A DNA stretch of 64,000 bases from Idiomarina sp. (lineage in GTDB: Bacteria; Pseudomonadota; Gammaproteobacteria; Enterobacterales; Alteromonadaceae): the NCBI GenBank assembly GCA_022565355.1, contig JAIUMU010000003.1:392616-456615 (forward strand), in the 5' to 3' direction. The position numbers were made by a program, and so were the translations under genes. Shown here piece by piece: positions 55,032-64,000 of the stretch (its first letter is position 1; the number at the start of each line of letters is the position of its first letter). The notes beneath the pieces were generated by a model. It was not told the DNA's origin. It made no database searches and saw only the letters and a program-made list of their open reading frames with translations.

Positions 55032-56408
55032 ATGGACGAAATGAACGCGTTTTACGCAAGTGTAATTAGCTGGTTAGAGCAGCACCCGCAGCTGTATTTG
55101 GCTACTGGCTTGTTCATTTTGTTCATGCTTGCTTGGTTAAGCAATGCGGTAGTGAAGCGCATGCTCGTGCGCGGCATTATGAAGGCGTTGCGGGCTACTG
55201 AAATTGGCCGCTCGAATGAGATTGCGAAATCATCTGTTATTGCTCGCCTTGCCAATGTAATTCCGGCGTTAGTGCTTTCGGTTGGTATTGTATGGGTGCC
55301 TGAAGTACCCGAAGTAATAGTGGCGGTTGTGCAAAACGTTGCCAATGCGTTTGTAATTCTTACCGTGGCATTGGCGATTAATGGCGCATTAACGCTCATT
55401 AATACGATTTATGAAAAGAAACCGGATTCGCACTTAAAGCCGATTAAAGGCTACATCCAAGTTTTAAAAATCGTTATTTACCTGGTATCGGCAATTCTGA
55501 TTATTGCGGCGTTAATTGATCGTTCGCCGGTTATTCTACTTTCGGGTATTGGGGCAATGGCGGCTGTATTAATGCTGGTATTCCAAGATACCTTGCTTTC
55601 ACTAGTGGCCAGCATGCAGATTTCCTCGAATGATATTGTGCGAGTGGGTGATTGGGTAGAAATGCCAGCATTGAATGCGGATGGCGATGTGATTGATATT
55701 GCCCTGCATACGGTAAAAGTACAAAACTGGGATAAAACCATCACCACCATCCCTACCCGCCGATTTATTACCGATTCATTTAAAAACTGGCGCGGGATGC
55801 AAGATTCGGGTGGCCGGCGCATTATGCGCAATATTTTGCTAGATCAGCAGAGTATCGGCTTTTTGAGTAATGAAGAGAAAGTTCGGTTATCGCGCTTTCG
55901 GTTATTGCGCGATTACCTAGAAAGTAAACAGAAAGAAATTGATGATTGGAACCAATCGCTCGAAGACGAAGGCAAAGAGCCGGCAAATACTCGGCGCATC
56001 ACCAATATCGGTACCTTCCGTGCGTACATATTAAATTACCTGAAGCATCATCAACGTATACATCAGGATATGACCATGATGGTGCGGCAACTGGCGCCAA
56101 CATCTGATGGCCTGCCGCTGCAAGTGTATGGGTTTACCAACACCACGGCTTGGGTAGATTATGAGGCAATTCAATCCGATTTGTTTGATCACCTGCTTTC
56201 TATTCTGCCGGAGTTCGGTTTGCGTGTTTACCAGCATCCAAGCGGTGTGGATTTACGCTCACTGCGTGATACCAGCTCAAAAACTGCAGAGCCAGAAGAC
56301 AAGCCGAAAGAAACATCCTTAGGTGAAAAGGCCCCGGAAAACCCAACCGCAGACCACGAGCAAGAGAGAATTAAAAAAGAAGCAGCGGGTAAAGGTTCCG
56401 AATCTTAG
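55032..56408 (+). CDS. Mechanosensitive channel, YbdG-like MscS family
   Basis: 458 residues. About five transmembrane helices (first at about 18-38), then the MscS pore helix and beta domain (LLSGIGAMAAVLMLVFQDTLLSL, ISSNDIVRVGDWVEMPALNADG, TTIPTRRFITDSFKNWRGM). The long insert and C-terminal extension resemble YbdG (MscM-type) rather than short MscS. The tail (from about 415) is charged low-complexity Lys/Glu/Pro. It follows dsbA after 33 bases and may share its transcript. Confidence 0.9.
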   Translation: MDEMNAFYASVISWLEQHPQLYLATGLFILFMLAWLSNAVVKRMLVRGIMKALRATEIGRSNEIAKSSVIARLANVIPALVLSVGIVWVPEVPEVIVAVVQNVANAFVILTVALAINGALTLINTIYEKKPDSHLKPIKGYIQVLKIVIYLVSAILIIAALIDRSPVILLSGIGAMAAVLMLVFQDTLLSLVASMQISSNDIVRVGDWVEMPALNADGDVIDIALHTVKVQNWDKTITTIPTRRFITDSFKNWRGMQDSGGRRIMRNILLDQQSIGFLSNEEKVRLSRFRLLRDYLESKQKEIDDWNQSLEDEGKEPANTRRITNIGTFRAYILNYLKHHQRIHQDMTMMVRQLAPTSDGLPLQVYGFTNTTAWVDYEAIQSDLFDHLLSILPEFGLRVYQHPSGVDLRSLRDTSSKTAEPEDKPKETSLGEKAPENPTADHEQERIKKEAAGKGSES

Positions 56409-56429
56409 CATTCAGATGGGGAGCCCGAG

Positions 56430-57338
56430 TTATAGGGTTTCCCGATCTAACACTTCTTGAATACGCGCATCTTTCAATTGCCAACGGCTATTTAGCCAGC
56501 TTTGAAAATGGTCCCGAAACTCGGGATCATTAAAGTAATCCCCGCGCAAATCGTCGGTTACTGGAATGCGATCAATATATACATAAATCTTTTTTAACCT
56601 ACCCGCTAATAAATCTAGCACGATAGAGCGATCGCTTTGCCGATCAGGGTATACCAAGGTGATATCAAGAATCTCTTGAAATTGATTGCCCATGGCTTGC
56701 AATGTAAATGAGGTGCCACCCGCTTTTGGGGTTAATAAATGCCGATAAGCGCTTTGCTTTTGTTGCCGCTTTTGTTCTGTAAAGCGCGTGCCTTCGCAAA
56801 AATTAATTACCGTAGTAGGAATGTGGCGGAATTTTTCACACTTTTCCCGCGTGGTTTCAATATCCTTACCTTTTAGCTCTGGGCGTTTCGCAATTTGCTC
56901 TTTGCTGTAGCGTTTCATAAACGGCATATCTAGCACCCAACAACCAACACCAATAATCGGCACCCAAAACAACTCTTGCTTTAGAAAGAAACGTGGCATG
57001 GGCAGGTTCTTACGTGATAAGTGCATCAGAGCCACGATATCTACCCAGCTCATGTGATTGCAGAGAATCATGAACCAACCATTTCGATCGTCGGGAATAT
57101 CACCTTCTATAAACCATTCTATTGGGTAGCTAATACGAAACATTGCCGAAACCGCATAAGCCCACCCGCGAAACGCGCCATTGGCTAAGCGCGAAATAAA
57201 GCGCTGCACAACCGGAATCGGAATGATGAACTTAAAAATACCCAAAACAATAATAGTGATACCGATTACTGCGGTTGCGATAGCGCCCCACAGAAAATTA
57301 AACAGTACCCGCAATGGGGCTGGCAAAAAATGCAACAT
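56430..57338 (-). CDS. yihG: 1-acyl-glycerol-3-phosphate-type acyltransferase, YihG-like
   Basis: 302 residues. The ATG chosen has AGGAA 9 bases upstream; another ATG two codons earlier is closer to the site. Hydrophobic N-terminal segments (about 5-35) precede the PlsC acyltransferase domain with the NHMSWVD (HX4D) motif and EGTRFT. It transfers acyl chains to lysophospholipids at the inner membrane. In E. coli yihG is near srkA and dsbA, so synteny supports the call. Confidence 0.87.
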   Translation of the reverse strand: MLHFLPAPLRVLFNFLWGAIATAVIGITIIVLGIFKFIIPIPVVQRFISRLANGAFRGWAYAVSAMFRISYPIEWFIEGDIPDDRNGWFMILCNHMSWVDIVALMHLSRKNLPMPRFFLKQELFWVPIIGVGCWVLDMPFMKRYSKEQIAKRPELKGKDIETTREKCEKFRHIPTTVINFCEGTRFTEQKRQQKQSAYRHLLTPKAGGTSFTLQAMGNQFQEILDITLVYPDRQSDRSIVLDLLAGRLKKIYVYIDRIPVTDDLRGDYFNDPEFRDHFQSWLNSRWQLKDARIQEVLDRETL

Positions 57339-57430
57339 GAGCATGTGTTCCTATGATTTTTATTCTTTGTTAATCATACCTTAACTTACCTAGAACGCAG
57401 AACTCCTTGCAAAGAAAATAGAATTGCATA

Positions 57431-57450
57431 CACTGTATATATGTACAGTA
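57431..57450. promoter_or_regulatory. LexA (SOS) box upstream of imuA
   Basis: CACTGTATATATGTACAGTA has both CTGT and ACAG half-sites at the exact 8-base spacing of the gammaproteobacterial LexA operator, 25 bases before the imuA start. It implies DNA-damage control of the whole cassette. Confidence 0.92.
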
Positions 57451-57474
57451 TTTTGGTGTTGGAAGGAGAGCGTA

Positions 57475-58182
57475 ATGCATGCAGAGCTGCAACAGCTTAT
57501 TGAGCGTGGTTCGCTATGGAAAGGTAATGCAAGGCCTTGTAGTGCTCGGGAACAGGCAGATGTGTATGTATCAAGTGGCCAGCGTGTGTTGGATCAAGCG
57601 CTAGGCGGAGGCTGGTTATGTGGGCGGGTGCATGAATTGCAGTGTGTGCACTTATTTAGTGGTGAGTTGAGTTTGCTTGCGGCTGGTATTGCAAAAGCAG
57701 CCGAACTAGCGCGGCCTGTGTTTTGGTTAGCGCCGCCAGCCATTCCGTATGCGCCAGCATTGCAAGGAATGCTGGCGCATACGGCAAACAACCCAATAGC
57801 AAAAACTTCCAGCAGTGGTGCTGCGCAGCATATTGTGATTAATCCAGCCAATGCGGCAGATGCCTTATGGGCTGCGGAAACAATATTGCATAGTGGCCAA
57901 GTTGCGGTGCTATTGCTTTGGGCGGAACAACTTAGCGCTACAGCAGTACGCCGTTTGCACTTAGCTGCAGCCGAGAGTGACGCCTGGGTATTTGTGATTA
58001 CGGGTGTGCAAAATGAGGAAGCGCGTAGTTATGCCACGCGGTTACGTGTGCATGTTGAGCCTGCGCATGGCCGCGATAACGTAGCGCAGTTGGCGAATGT
58101 GCAATGGCAGCTGTTAAAGCGTAACGGCGGCTGGCCGATTCGCTTGCCACGGCAGCCTTTACCTCGCTGGCCTTCCGGTTAG
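57475..58182 (+). CDS. imuA: Mutasome protein ImuA
   Basis: 235 residues from the ATG after GGAAGGAGAG. A RecA/SulA-like protein lacking a clear Walker A, with LDQALGGGWLCGRVHELQ, LLAAGIAKAAELARPVFWLAPP and VAVLLLWAEQLSATAVRRLHLAA. ImuA works with ImuB and DnaE2 in SOS translesion synthesis. First gene of the LexA-controlled cassette. Confidence 0.92.
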   Translation: MHAELQQLIERGSLWKGNARPCSAREQADVYVSSGQRVLDQALGGGWLCGRVHELQCVHLFSGELSLLAAGIAKAAELARPVFWLAPPAIPYAPALQGMLAHTANNPIAKTSSSGAAQHIVINPANAADALWAAETILHSGQVAVLLLWAEQLSATAVRRLHLAAAESDAWVFVITGVQNEEARSYATRLRVHVEPAHGRDNVAQLANVQWQLLKRNGGWPIRLPRQPLPRWPSG

Positions 58183-58226
58183 TGGCTTGCTGGTAGCGGC
58201 TTTTGAATAGCTAGATAGGCGAATAT

Positions 58227-59672
58227 ATGTGGGTATATGTGCAGTTACCTGCGCTGCAGTTGGATCGAATGCAAGCGTTACAACCTGAGTTAAAGGGCTT
58301 GCCCGCGGTATTGTATGGGCAGCAGGAGCAGCGTGTGGTGCAGGCTAATGCAACGGCGATGGTAATGGGTATTCAACCCGGCTGCTCATTATCAGATGCT
58401 TGGGTGCTGGCTGATAATTTAGCGGCTTATCCTTATCGAGAGGCTCAACAACGGCATTTATTACAACAGCTGGCAGCCGATTTGTACCAAGTGTTTGCGC
58501 TCATTAGCCTTGATGCTCCGGCTGGGTTTTGGCTTGATTTAAAGCCAATGCGGAAGCTGTATCCTGATATACAGCAGAGCCAACAGCAGTTAATGCTACA
58601 GCTTGCTCCCTGGCAATTGCGCTATCAATGCGGTTCTGGGGCCACGCCTTTAGTGGCAAAAATGCTGGCGCAGGCGGGCGTAACAAATGCGGCCGATGTG
58701 CCAATTCAATATCTACCCTGTGCCCCCAAACTGATTGAAAAACTACAACGCTTGGGTCTGCACACGCTGGGAGCCTTACAGGCTATTCCACGTGCTCTGG
58801 CGGGGCAACGCATGGGGCAAGAGCTAGTGCAGTGGCTGGCGCGTATTCAAGGTGAGCAGCATGAATCACTACACTACTTCCAGCCACCCCAATGGTTTTA
58901 TCAACGTTTTTGTTTGGTGGCAGAAGCGCGTAGCTGGCAAGCATTGCGGTTCCCATTAAAGCGAATGCTGCAAGAGCTAGAACACTTCTTAGAAGGCCGG
59001 CAGCAAGAAACGCGTTATTTACAGTTAGTGTTGCACCATCGTGATCATGAACCCACTCGTATCGAAATCGGTTTGGCCCATGGTGGTTACTTAGCAAATG
59101 AGCTCGATAACTTTTGCCAGTTAAAAATAGCGGCGTTGAAGCTAGTGGCTCCTGTTTTAGAGCTCGGTTTACAAGCCAAACAGTTGCACCCGCGCAGCAA
59201 ACAGCACGGTGATTTACTCAATAGTGGTAAAAAACAACGCAAGCCATTGCCGCGGCTGTTGAATGAATTGCAACTTCGGCTTGGGCAAGCGCGAGTATTC
59301 GCAGTACAAACGGCCAATGAATGGTTACCAGAACAGGCCTGGCAGCGCGCTCCGGCCGGTGCATACTTAACTCCCACACAAGGGGCTGGTAAAAACACCG
59401 CGCTGACCCACGAGCTTGGTGTGCATCCTTTGGGTAGGCCGTTATGGCTGTTACCGCAGCCGCAGCCGGTACAAATACAACAGTGGCAACTATTGCGCGG
59501 GCCAGAGCGGCACTGTACGCCGTGGTGGCAACCTCAACCCCATGATATGAATGGTATTGCTCAGGGAGTATGCCGAGATTACTGGCTAGGGCTAAACTCG
59601 CTTGGGCAACCCGGTTGGCTGTTTTACGATTACCAGCAGCAATGTTGGTGGCAGCAGGGTTGGTTTAGCTAA
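58227..59672 (+). CDS. imuB: Catalytically inactive Y-family polymerase ImuB
   Basis: 481 residues. Y-family (DinB/UmuC) fold: MWVYVQLPALQLDRMQALQP at the start, VVQANATAMVMGIQPGCSLSDAWV and helix-hairpin-helix LGLHTLGALQAIPRALAGQRMG. The catalytic acidic residues of active Y-family enzymes are not obvious, as in characterised ImuB proteins, which act as clamp-binding scaffolds. It overlaps dnaE2 by one base (TAATG). Confidence 0.93.
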   Translation: MWVYVQLPALQLDRMQALQPELKGLPAVLYGQQEQRVVQANATAMVMGIQPGCSLSDAWVLADNLAAYPYREAQQRHLLQQLAADLYQVFALISLDAPAGFWLDLKPMRKLYPDIQQSQQQLMLQLAPWQLRYQCGSGATPLVAKMLAQAGVTNAADVPIQYLPCAPKLIEKLQRLGLHTLGALQAIPRALAGQRMGQELVQWLARIQGEQHESLHYFQPPQWFYQRFCLVAEARSWQALRFPLKRMLQELEHFLEGRQQETRYLQLVLHHRDHEPTRIEIGLAHGGYLANELDNFCQLKIAALKLVAPVLELGLQAKQLHPRSKQHGDLLNSGKKQRKPLPRLLNELQLRLGQARVFAVQTANEWLPEQAWQRAPAGAYLTPTQGAGKNTALTHELGVHPLGRPLWLLPQPQPVQIQQWQLLRGPERHCTPWWQPQPHDMNGIAQGVCRDYWLGLNSLGQPGWLFYDYQQQCWWQQGWFS

Positions 59673-62600
59673 TGGCCTACGCCGAGTTGCATTGCTTAAG
59701 CCACTACAGTTTTTTGCGGGCGGCATCTTCTCCTGCAGAGTTAGTGCTGCAAGCAGCGCAACTAGGCTACTCGGCGATTGCGATCACCGATGAATGCTCT
59801 TATGCGGGGTTAGTAAAAGCCTGGCAAGCCAGTAAGCAAGCAAACCTGAAGTTAATTAGTGGTAGTGAGTTTCGCTGTGAGCAGTTTGGAGTATTCGTAT
59901 TACTAGCCCAAGATCGCCAAGGTTATGGCCAAATCGGCCGCTTCATTAGCCAATGTAGGCGTGCTGCCGAGAAAGGCAGCTACACATTTCAGGCGCAAGA
60001 TTTACTCGAGAGTGATTTAAGTAACTGCTTATTGTTGTGGTTACCGCGGTTTATGCAAACGGCCCATGGTAATCATCAGTGCGTAACTGATAGCGTAACT
60101 GCTGGCGCAACCGCGGAATTGCCCACGCCCTCCAGCGCATCTAGGAATCCAATTATTGAGCTAGCGCAGCAATTACAAGCTGCATTTCCACAACGTTGTT
60201 GGCTGATGTACCAACGCTATTTGCAGCCCGCGGATCGGCAACACATGCAGTATTTGCGGCAATTCTCGGCTACTACTGGCTGGCCGATAGTGGCTACAGG
60301 TGGCGTACGTATACATCACCGTGAACGGTTACCCTTATTGCATGTGTTACAAGCCATCCGTAAGCATGTTCCGGTGGCCAAATTAGGTTTCTCGCGGCTT
60401 GCGAATGCTGAAGTAAGTTTACGCACGTTAGCAGAACTCGAGCAGCTGCTGCCGGCAAAGTGGTTGGCAGAAACAGAAGTAATTGCACAACGTTGTAGCT
60501 TTAACTTAAGTGAATTGCGCTATGAATACCCTGCTGAAGTAGTGCCGCAAGGCTTTACCGCCAACGGTTACTTACGCCAACTTGGTTTGCAGGGCTTACG
60601 CTGGCGTTACCCAAACGGCGTGCCAAAGGCAATTCGGGAGCAATTAGAAAAAGAGCTTACTTTGGTAGAGGAGCTAGGCTACGCGCACTTCTTCCTTACC
60701 ATTCACGATGTTGTGGTGTTCGCGCGGCAGCAGAATATTTTGCACCAAGGCCGAGGCTCGGCGGCCAATTCGGTATTGTGCTATTGCTTAGGAATTACGG
60801 CGGTAAATCCAGCGCAATCGCAGTTGCTATTCGAGCGTTTTATTTCTCGCGAACGTAATGAGCCGCCAGATATAGATGTTGATTTTGAGCATGAGCGCCG
60901 TGAAGAAGTAATTCAGTATATCTATAATAAATACGGCCGTAATCGAGCGGCGTTGGCGGCTACTGTAATTACCTATCGGTTACGTAGTGCATTGCGCGAT
61001 GTGGGCAAAGCACTGGGCTTTCCAGAGGCGCAAATTGAACAGTTTCTAAATCGCTTAGATCGCCGTGATAGTGAAAGCGATTGGCGCATACAGCTCCAGC
61101 AAATGGGCGTAATGAATCACCCGCAAGGTGCGCATTTGCTCATGCTTACCGAGGCACTACTGGGTTTTCCGCGACACCTTTCGCAACACGTGGGTGGTTT
61201 TGTTATTGCCGCGGGCGAATTAGCCGATTTAGTGCCAATTGAGAATGCGGCTATGGCAGAGCGCACGGTAATTCAGTGGGATAAAGATGATATTGAAGCC
61301 CTTTGTTTGCTCAAAGTAGATGTGCTAGCGCTTGGTATGCTTACAGCAATTCGTAAAACCTTTGCGCTATTGCCGGATTTTTATGGCGTGCAACATAGTT
61401 TGGCAAGCATTCCACAAGATGATCCACAGGTGTATCGAATGCTGCAGAAAGCTGATTCGGTAGGCGTGTTTCAAATCGAATCTCGGGCGCAAATGAATAT
61501 GCTGCCGCGTTTAAAGCCAAATTGTTTTTATGATTTAGTAATTCAAATTGCCATTGTGCGGCCGGGGCCTATTCAAGGCGATATGGTGCACCCATATTTA
61601 CGGCGCCGAGCCGGCAAAGAAGCTATCACCTATCCTAACTCCGAGGTAGAGCATGTATTGAAGCGCACCTTGGGGGTTCCTATTTTTCAAGAGCAAGTGA
61701 TTAAATTAGCCATGGTAGCAGCCGGCTTTAGTGGTGGTGAGGCCGATGCGTTGCGGCGTGCGATGGCGAGCTGGCGCAGCAAAGGTAAACTTATGGCATT
61801 CCAAGAAAAGCTAATTAACGGCATGCGGGATCGAGGTTATAGCCAAGAATTTGCAGAACGGCTATTCGAGCAAATCTGCGGCTTTGGTGAATATGGCTTT
61901 CCAGAATCTCACTCAGCCAGCTTTGCCAACTTAGCTTACGCTTCCTCATGGTTGAAGTGCCACTATCCTGCCGCATTTTATGTTGGTTTGCTGAATAGCC
62001 AACCTATGGGCTTTTACACCGCCTCTCAATTAATTCAAGATGCGCGCCGCCATCAGGTAGATGTGTTACCGATCTCCATTAATAGCAGTACCTGGAATCA
62101 TGCGTTACAACCATCTGCAGAGCCTCAGCATGCACAAGCGCTTAGTGTTGCAGCAGAAAATTCGGCGCAGCCTTCGGCAAAGAACACAGCAGAACCGATG
62201 ATCAGGCTTGGCTTTCGCTTAATTAAGGGGTTAGCGCACCACGAGCTTAATCGGTTATTGCAGCACCGGCCAGTTGCTGGGTTCGCGGATATGCAGGAGT
62301 TTTTGCAAATTTGTGAGGTGTGCGGCTTTAGTGATCGGGGTAAAGAGTTACTAGCAAGCGCAAACGCTCTTGCTGAGCTCAGTGGTAATCGTTATCAAAC
62401 ACGCTGGAATTTAACCACCCTGCGTGAACCTAATCTCCAACAAAAAACAGAGCAGCTTTCGCTATTGAACGTGCATGAGCAGCCAATGAATGAATACGCG
62501 CTTGCTGCCCCAAATGAATTTGCAAATATGCAGGAAGATTATCAATCCTTAGGGCTTACCTTAGGCAAGCACCCATTAGCACTATTACATGAGTTAGATG

Positions 62601-62932
62601 TGTTACCGAAGCATCGTACAGCGAATGATCTGCCTAGCCTACGTTCAGGGCAATTAGTAACGGTTATCGGCCTTGTTACGAATCGGCAGCGTCCAAGTAC
62701 AGCGAGTGGCGTTACTTTTCTAACCCTAGAAGATCATACGGGCACTATTAATGTAGTGCTTTGGCAAGAGCTGGCTCGCCGGCAACGCAAGCAATGGCTT
62801 AAGGCCCAATTGTTACAAGTAAAGGGTGTGCTGGAAATTGAAGGTGATGTTATTCATATTGTGGCGGGAGATTTACGTGATTTAACTGGGCAACTACCCA
62901 ATGCCCAGGTTAAATCACGTGATTTCCATTAA
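59672..62932 (+). CDS. dnaE2: Error-prone DNA polymerase DnaE2 (ImuC)
   Basis: 1086 residues. PHP domain (YAELHCLSHYSFLRAASSP, AIAITDECSYAGLVKA), polymerase palm with catalytic aspartates (PDIDVDFEHERREEVIQYI), QGRGSAANSVLCYCLGI, a helix-hairpin-helix region and a C-terminal OB domain (VTVIGLVTNRQRPSTASG). It does the translesion synthesis of the ImuABC mutasome. Slightly longer than many DnaE2 proteins because of Gln/Ala-rich linkers, near residues 140-170 and 810-840. Confidence 0.95.
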   Translation: MAYAELHCLSHYSFLRAASSPAELVLQAAQLGYSAIAITDECSYAGLVKAWQASKQANLKLISGSEFRCEQFGVFVLLAQDRQGYGQIGRFISQCRRAAEKGSYTFQAQDLLESDLSNCLLLWLPRFMQTAHGNHQCVTDSVTAGATAELPTPSSASRNPIIELAQQLQAAFPQRCWLMYQRYLQPADRQHMQYLRQFSATTGWPIVATGGVRIHHRERLPLLHVLQAIRKHVPVAKLGFSRLANAEVSLRTLAELEQLLPAKWLAETEVIAQRCSFNLSELRYEYPAEVVPQGFTANGYLRQLGLQGLRWRYPNGVPKAIREQLEKELTLVEELGYAHFFLTIHDVVVFARQQNILHQGRGSAANSVLCYCLGITAVNPAQSQLLFERFISRERNEPPDIDVDFEHERREEVIQYIYNKYGRNRAALAATVITYRLRSALRDVGKALGFPEAQIEQFLNRLDRRDSESDWRIQLQQMGVMNHPQGAHLLMLTEALLGFPRHLSQHVGGFVIAAGELADLVPIENAAMAERTVIQWDKDDIEALCLLKVDVLALGMLTAIRKTFALLPDFYGVQHSLASIPQDDPQVYRMLQKADSVGVFQIESRAQMNMLPRLKPNCFYDLVIQIAIVRPGPIQGDMVHPYLRRRAGKEAITYPNSEVEHVLKRTLGVPIFQEQVIKLAMVAAGFSGGEADALRRAMASWRSKGKLMAFQEKLINGMRDRGYSQEFAERLFEQICGFGEYGFPESHSASFANLAYASSWLKCHYPAAFYVGLLNSQPMGFYTASQLIQDARRHQVDVLPISINSSTWNHALQPSAEPQHAQALSVAAENSAQPSAKNTAEPMIRLGFRLIKGLAHHELNRLLQHRPVAGFADMQEFLQICEVCGFSDRGKELLASANALAELSGNRYQTRWNLTTLREPNLQQKTEQLSLLNVHEQPMNEYALAAPNEFANMQEDYQSLGLTLGKHPLALLHELDVLPKHRTANDLPSLRSGQLVTVIGLVTNRQRPSTASGVTFLTLEDHTGTINVVLWQELARRQRKQWLKAQLLQVKGVLEIEGDVIHIVAGDLRDLTGQLPNAQVKSRDFH

Positions 62933-62991
62933 CGATTACTACTCGCCCAGTTTGTAGTTATCCAGCAGGCAATATGCGTTACGTGCTGTGA

Positions 62992-63543
62992 TTACTCTGC
63001 TTCTGCTAAGTAATCGTTTTTCAACCATACATAATTTTCGGCAGATTTCTTTAAAAAGGCTTGCTCTTCATCCGTAAGGCGGCGCGCTTGTTTCACAGGG
63101 CTGCCTACATATAAGTAGCCACTTGTTAAACATTTACCAGGCGGAACCAACGAGCCGGCACCAATGATTACATCATCCTCTACTACGGCGCCATCCATTA
63201 CCGTAGCCGACATGCCAATCAAAATCCGATTACCCACAGTGCAACCGTGCAACATTACTTGGTGGCCTACCGTTACATCATCACCAATAATCAAAGGGTA
63301 ACCCGTGGCATCCTCTGGGCTGGTACGCGTAACGTGTAAAATGGCACCATCTTGCACGTTTGTTCGTGCGCCAATGCGAATATGGTTCACATCACCACGC
63401 GCTGCAACTAACGGCCAAATGCTACTATCAGCGCCAATTTCGATGTCACCCACTAAAACTGCGGATGGATCTACAAAAGCCCCCTCGCCCAATTTTGGCG
63501 ATTTACCCTTATAGGAACGGCCCACGAATGCACTTGTTGTCAT
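62992..63543 (-). CDS. Gamma-carbonic-anhydrase-like hexapeptide-repeat protein (YrdA type)
   Basis: 183 residues from the ATG that follows GAGG by 5 bases. Left-handed beta helix of hexapeptide repeats (VGDIEIGADSSIWPLVAARGD, IRIGARTNVQDGAILHV, VTVGHQVMLHGCTVGNRILIG). The zinc-ligand histidines of gamma carbonic anhydrases fall in GHQVMLHGC and the upstream ILHV. YrdA-type homologues bind zinc but often have little activity. It is convergent with dnaE2. Confidence 0.9.
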   Translation of the reverse strand: MTTSAFVGRSYKGKSPKLGEGAFVDPSAVLVGDIEIGADSSIWPLVAARGDVNHIRIGARTNVQDGAILHVTRTSPEDATGYPLIIGDDVTVGHQVMLHGCTVGNRILIGMSATVMDGAVVEDDVIIGAGSLVPPGKCLTSGYLYVGSPVKQARRLTDEEQAFLKKSAENYVWLKNDYLAEAE

Positions 63544-63674
63544 AACTACCTCACTTGCCACGCGCTCATATAGCGCTTTGCTTAGAAAACATGCTGTATA
63601 CGTTTGATCTTACGCCAACCTGACGAATTTTTCTGCGGTTAACACAAAAAAACAAGAAAACTTGCAAAAAGGGC
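63544..63674. other. A-rich sequence upstream of the rrn-type promoter
   Basis: No gene is seen. From 63640 the plus strand carries A-rich blocks (AACACAAAAAAACAAGAAAAC and CAAAAAGGG) just before a -35 element, the layout of an UP element that binds the RNA polymerase alpha subunit at rRNA promoters. Confidence 0.55.
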
Positions 63675-63702
63675 TTGCCCGTTTCGCTCAGGCCTATATA
63701 AT
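63675..63702 (+). promoter_or_regulatory. Probable rrn promoter P1
   Basis: TTGCCC, 16 bases, TATAAT, followed by the GC-rich discriminator TCGCCCC typical of stringently controlled stable-RNA promoters. An A-rich block lies immediately upstream. Confidence 0.8.
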
Positions 63703-63907
63703 TCGCCCCACTTCGAAGGCAGTAACGATAAGCACTTAGCGAATCAAGCCAACGAAAACGGGATTTAGGTAAAAAGGTAAAGTTGTTAAAACGAAGCCTT
63801 CTTACCAAAAAGAAAGTTAAACACCTGTAACAGGCTATTAACTTTCCAATAACAACCCCGAATTGCTGTCGCTAGCATGTAGAAATAGAAAAACTTTTCG
63901 AAAGCGG

Positions 63908-63935
63908 TTGACAGCAAAAATGAGGCGTGTAGAAT
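63908..63935 (+). promoter_or_regulatory. Probable rrn promoter P2
   Basis: Consensus TTGACA, 16 bases, TAGAAT, then a GC-rich discriminator (GCGCACCTCGC). It is the second of two tandem strong promoters pointing out of the window. Confidence 0.85.
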
Positions 63936-64000
63936 GCGCACCTCGCTACGAGCTCCACTGAGCCGAGCAACGTTCTTTAACAATATATCAAGCCAAGTAA
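63936..64000 (+). ncRNA. Start of rRNA operon leader with boxA-like antiterminator
   Basis: GTTCTTTAACAATATATCA (from 63972) closely resembles the boxA region of gammaproteobacterial rrn leaders. The 16S rRNA gene itself should begin beyond the window. Confidence 0.75.

Noticed and set aside
62912..62925. Palindrome AAATCACGTGATTT near the end of dnaE2
   Set aside because: It is inside coding sequence and convergent with the next gene, with no promoter it could control.

Overview
The window looks like about 64 kb of chromosome from a marine-type gammaproteobacterium of the Alteromonadales, most like the Idiomarinaceae. This is inferred from gene content and order (atpDC-glmUS, srkA-dsbA, oxyR/ahpC-ahpD, an imuA-imuB-dnaE2 cassette, many secreted peptidases) and was not tested by any database search. 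The left edge cuts atpD. The right edge lies in the leader of what looks like a ribosomal RNA operon. I saw no transposase, integrase, CRISPR array or tRNA gene.

Layout. 1-7.7 kb: end of the ATP synthase operon (atpD, atpC), glmU-glmS for UDP-GlcNAc synthesis, a secreted SOUL-type protein and a lipoprotein prolyl oligopeptidase. 7.8-16.2 kb, minus strand: an eight-gene, apparently single operon, which is the most unusual part of the window. In transcription order it encodes a small secreted protein, an outer-membrane-type lipoprotein, a membrane-anchored coiled-coil protein with a PEGA-like end, a membrane-anchored PEGA-repeat protein ending in a cysteine-less FGE/SUMF1 fold, a 37-residue membrane micropeptide, a TolQ/ExbB/MotA-like subunit, and two different proteins that each join an ExbD/TolR-like transmembrane helix (with its conserved Asp) to a coiled coil and a von Willebrand A domain. 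I read it as an envelope-spanning, ion-driven motor of undescribed function.

16.3-28.2 kb: housekeeping and stress genes (YghU-type GST, zinc ribbon, HExxH peptidase, rhodanese, FMN reductase, pirin, AI-2E-type permease, a membrane-tethered XRE regulator, DMT exporter, PAP2 phosphatase, MJ1255-type glycosyltransferase). 28.3-32.5 kb: an AT-richer peptide-export cassette with an HlyD-like adaptor, two adjacent double-glycine-leader peptides, a small zinc-ribbon membrane protein (candidate immunity protein) and a C39-peptidase ABC exporter. This resembles a two-peptide bacteriocin or class II microcin locus, and is preceded by an 11-C homopolymer. 32.5-34 kb: an unknown protein translationally coupled to a Nudix hydrolase.

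34.2-50.3 kb: an M28 peptidase; a DUF4168-type secreted protein with a good sigma-54 promoter, divergent from an NtrC-type two-component system; a TonB receptor and a PQQ-type sugar dehydrogenase; oxyR divergent from ahpC-ahpD; two coupled membrane coiled-coil proteins; and a divergent DUF368/uppP pair, both linked to undecaprenyl phosphate recycling. 49.2-63.5 kb: apbE-mgtE, ccoG behind an FNR-type box, srkA-dsbA, a YbdG-like MscS channel, a YihG-like acyltransferase, the LexA-box-controlled imuA-imuB-dnaE2 mutagenesis cassette and a gamma-carbonic-anhydrase-like protein. The last 450 bases hold two strong stringent-type promoters and a boxA-like leader.

Start sites were chosen from visible Shine-Dalgarno sequences, so several proteins are shorter than their longest open frames.
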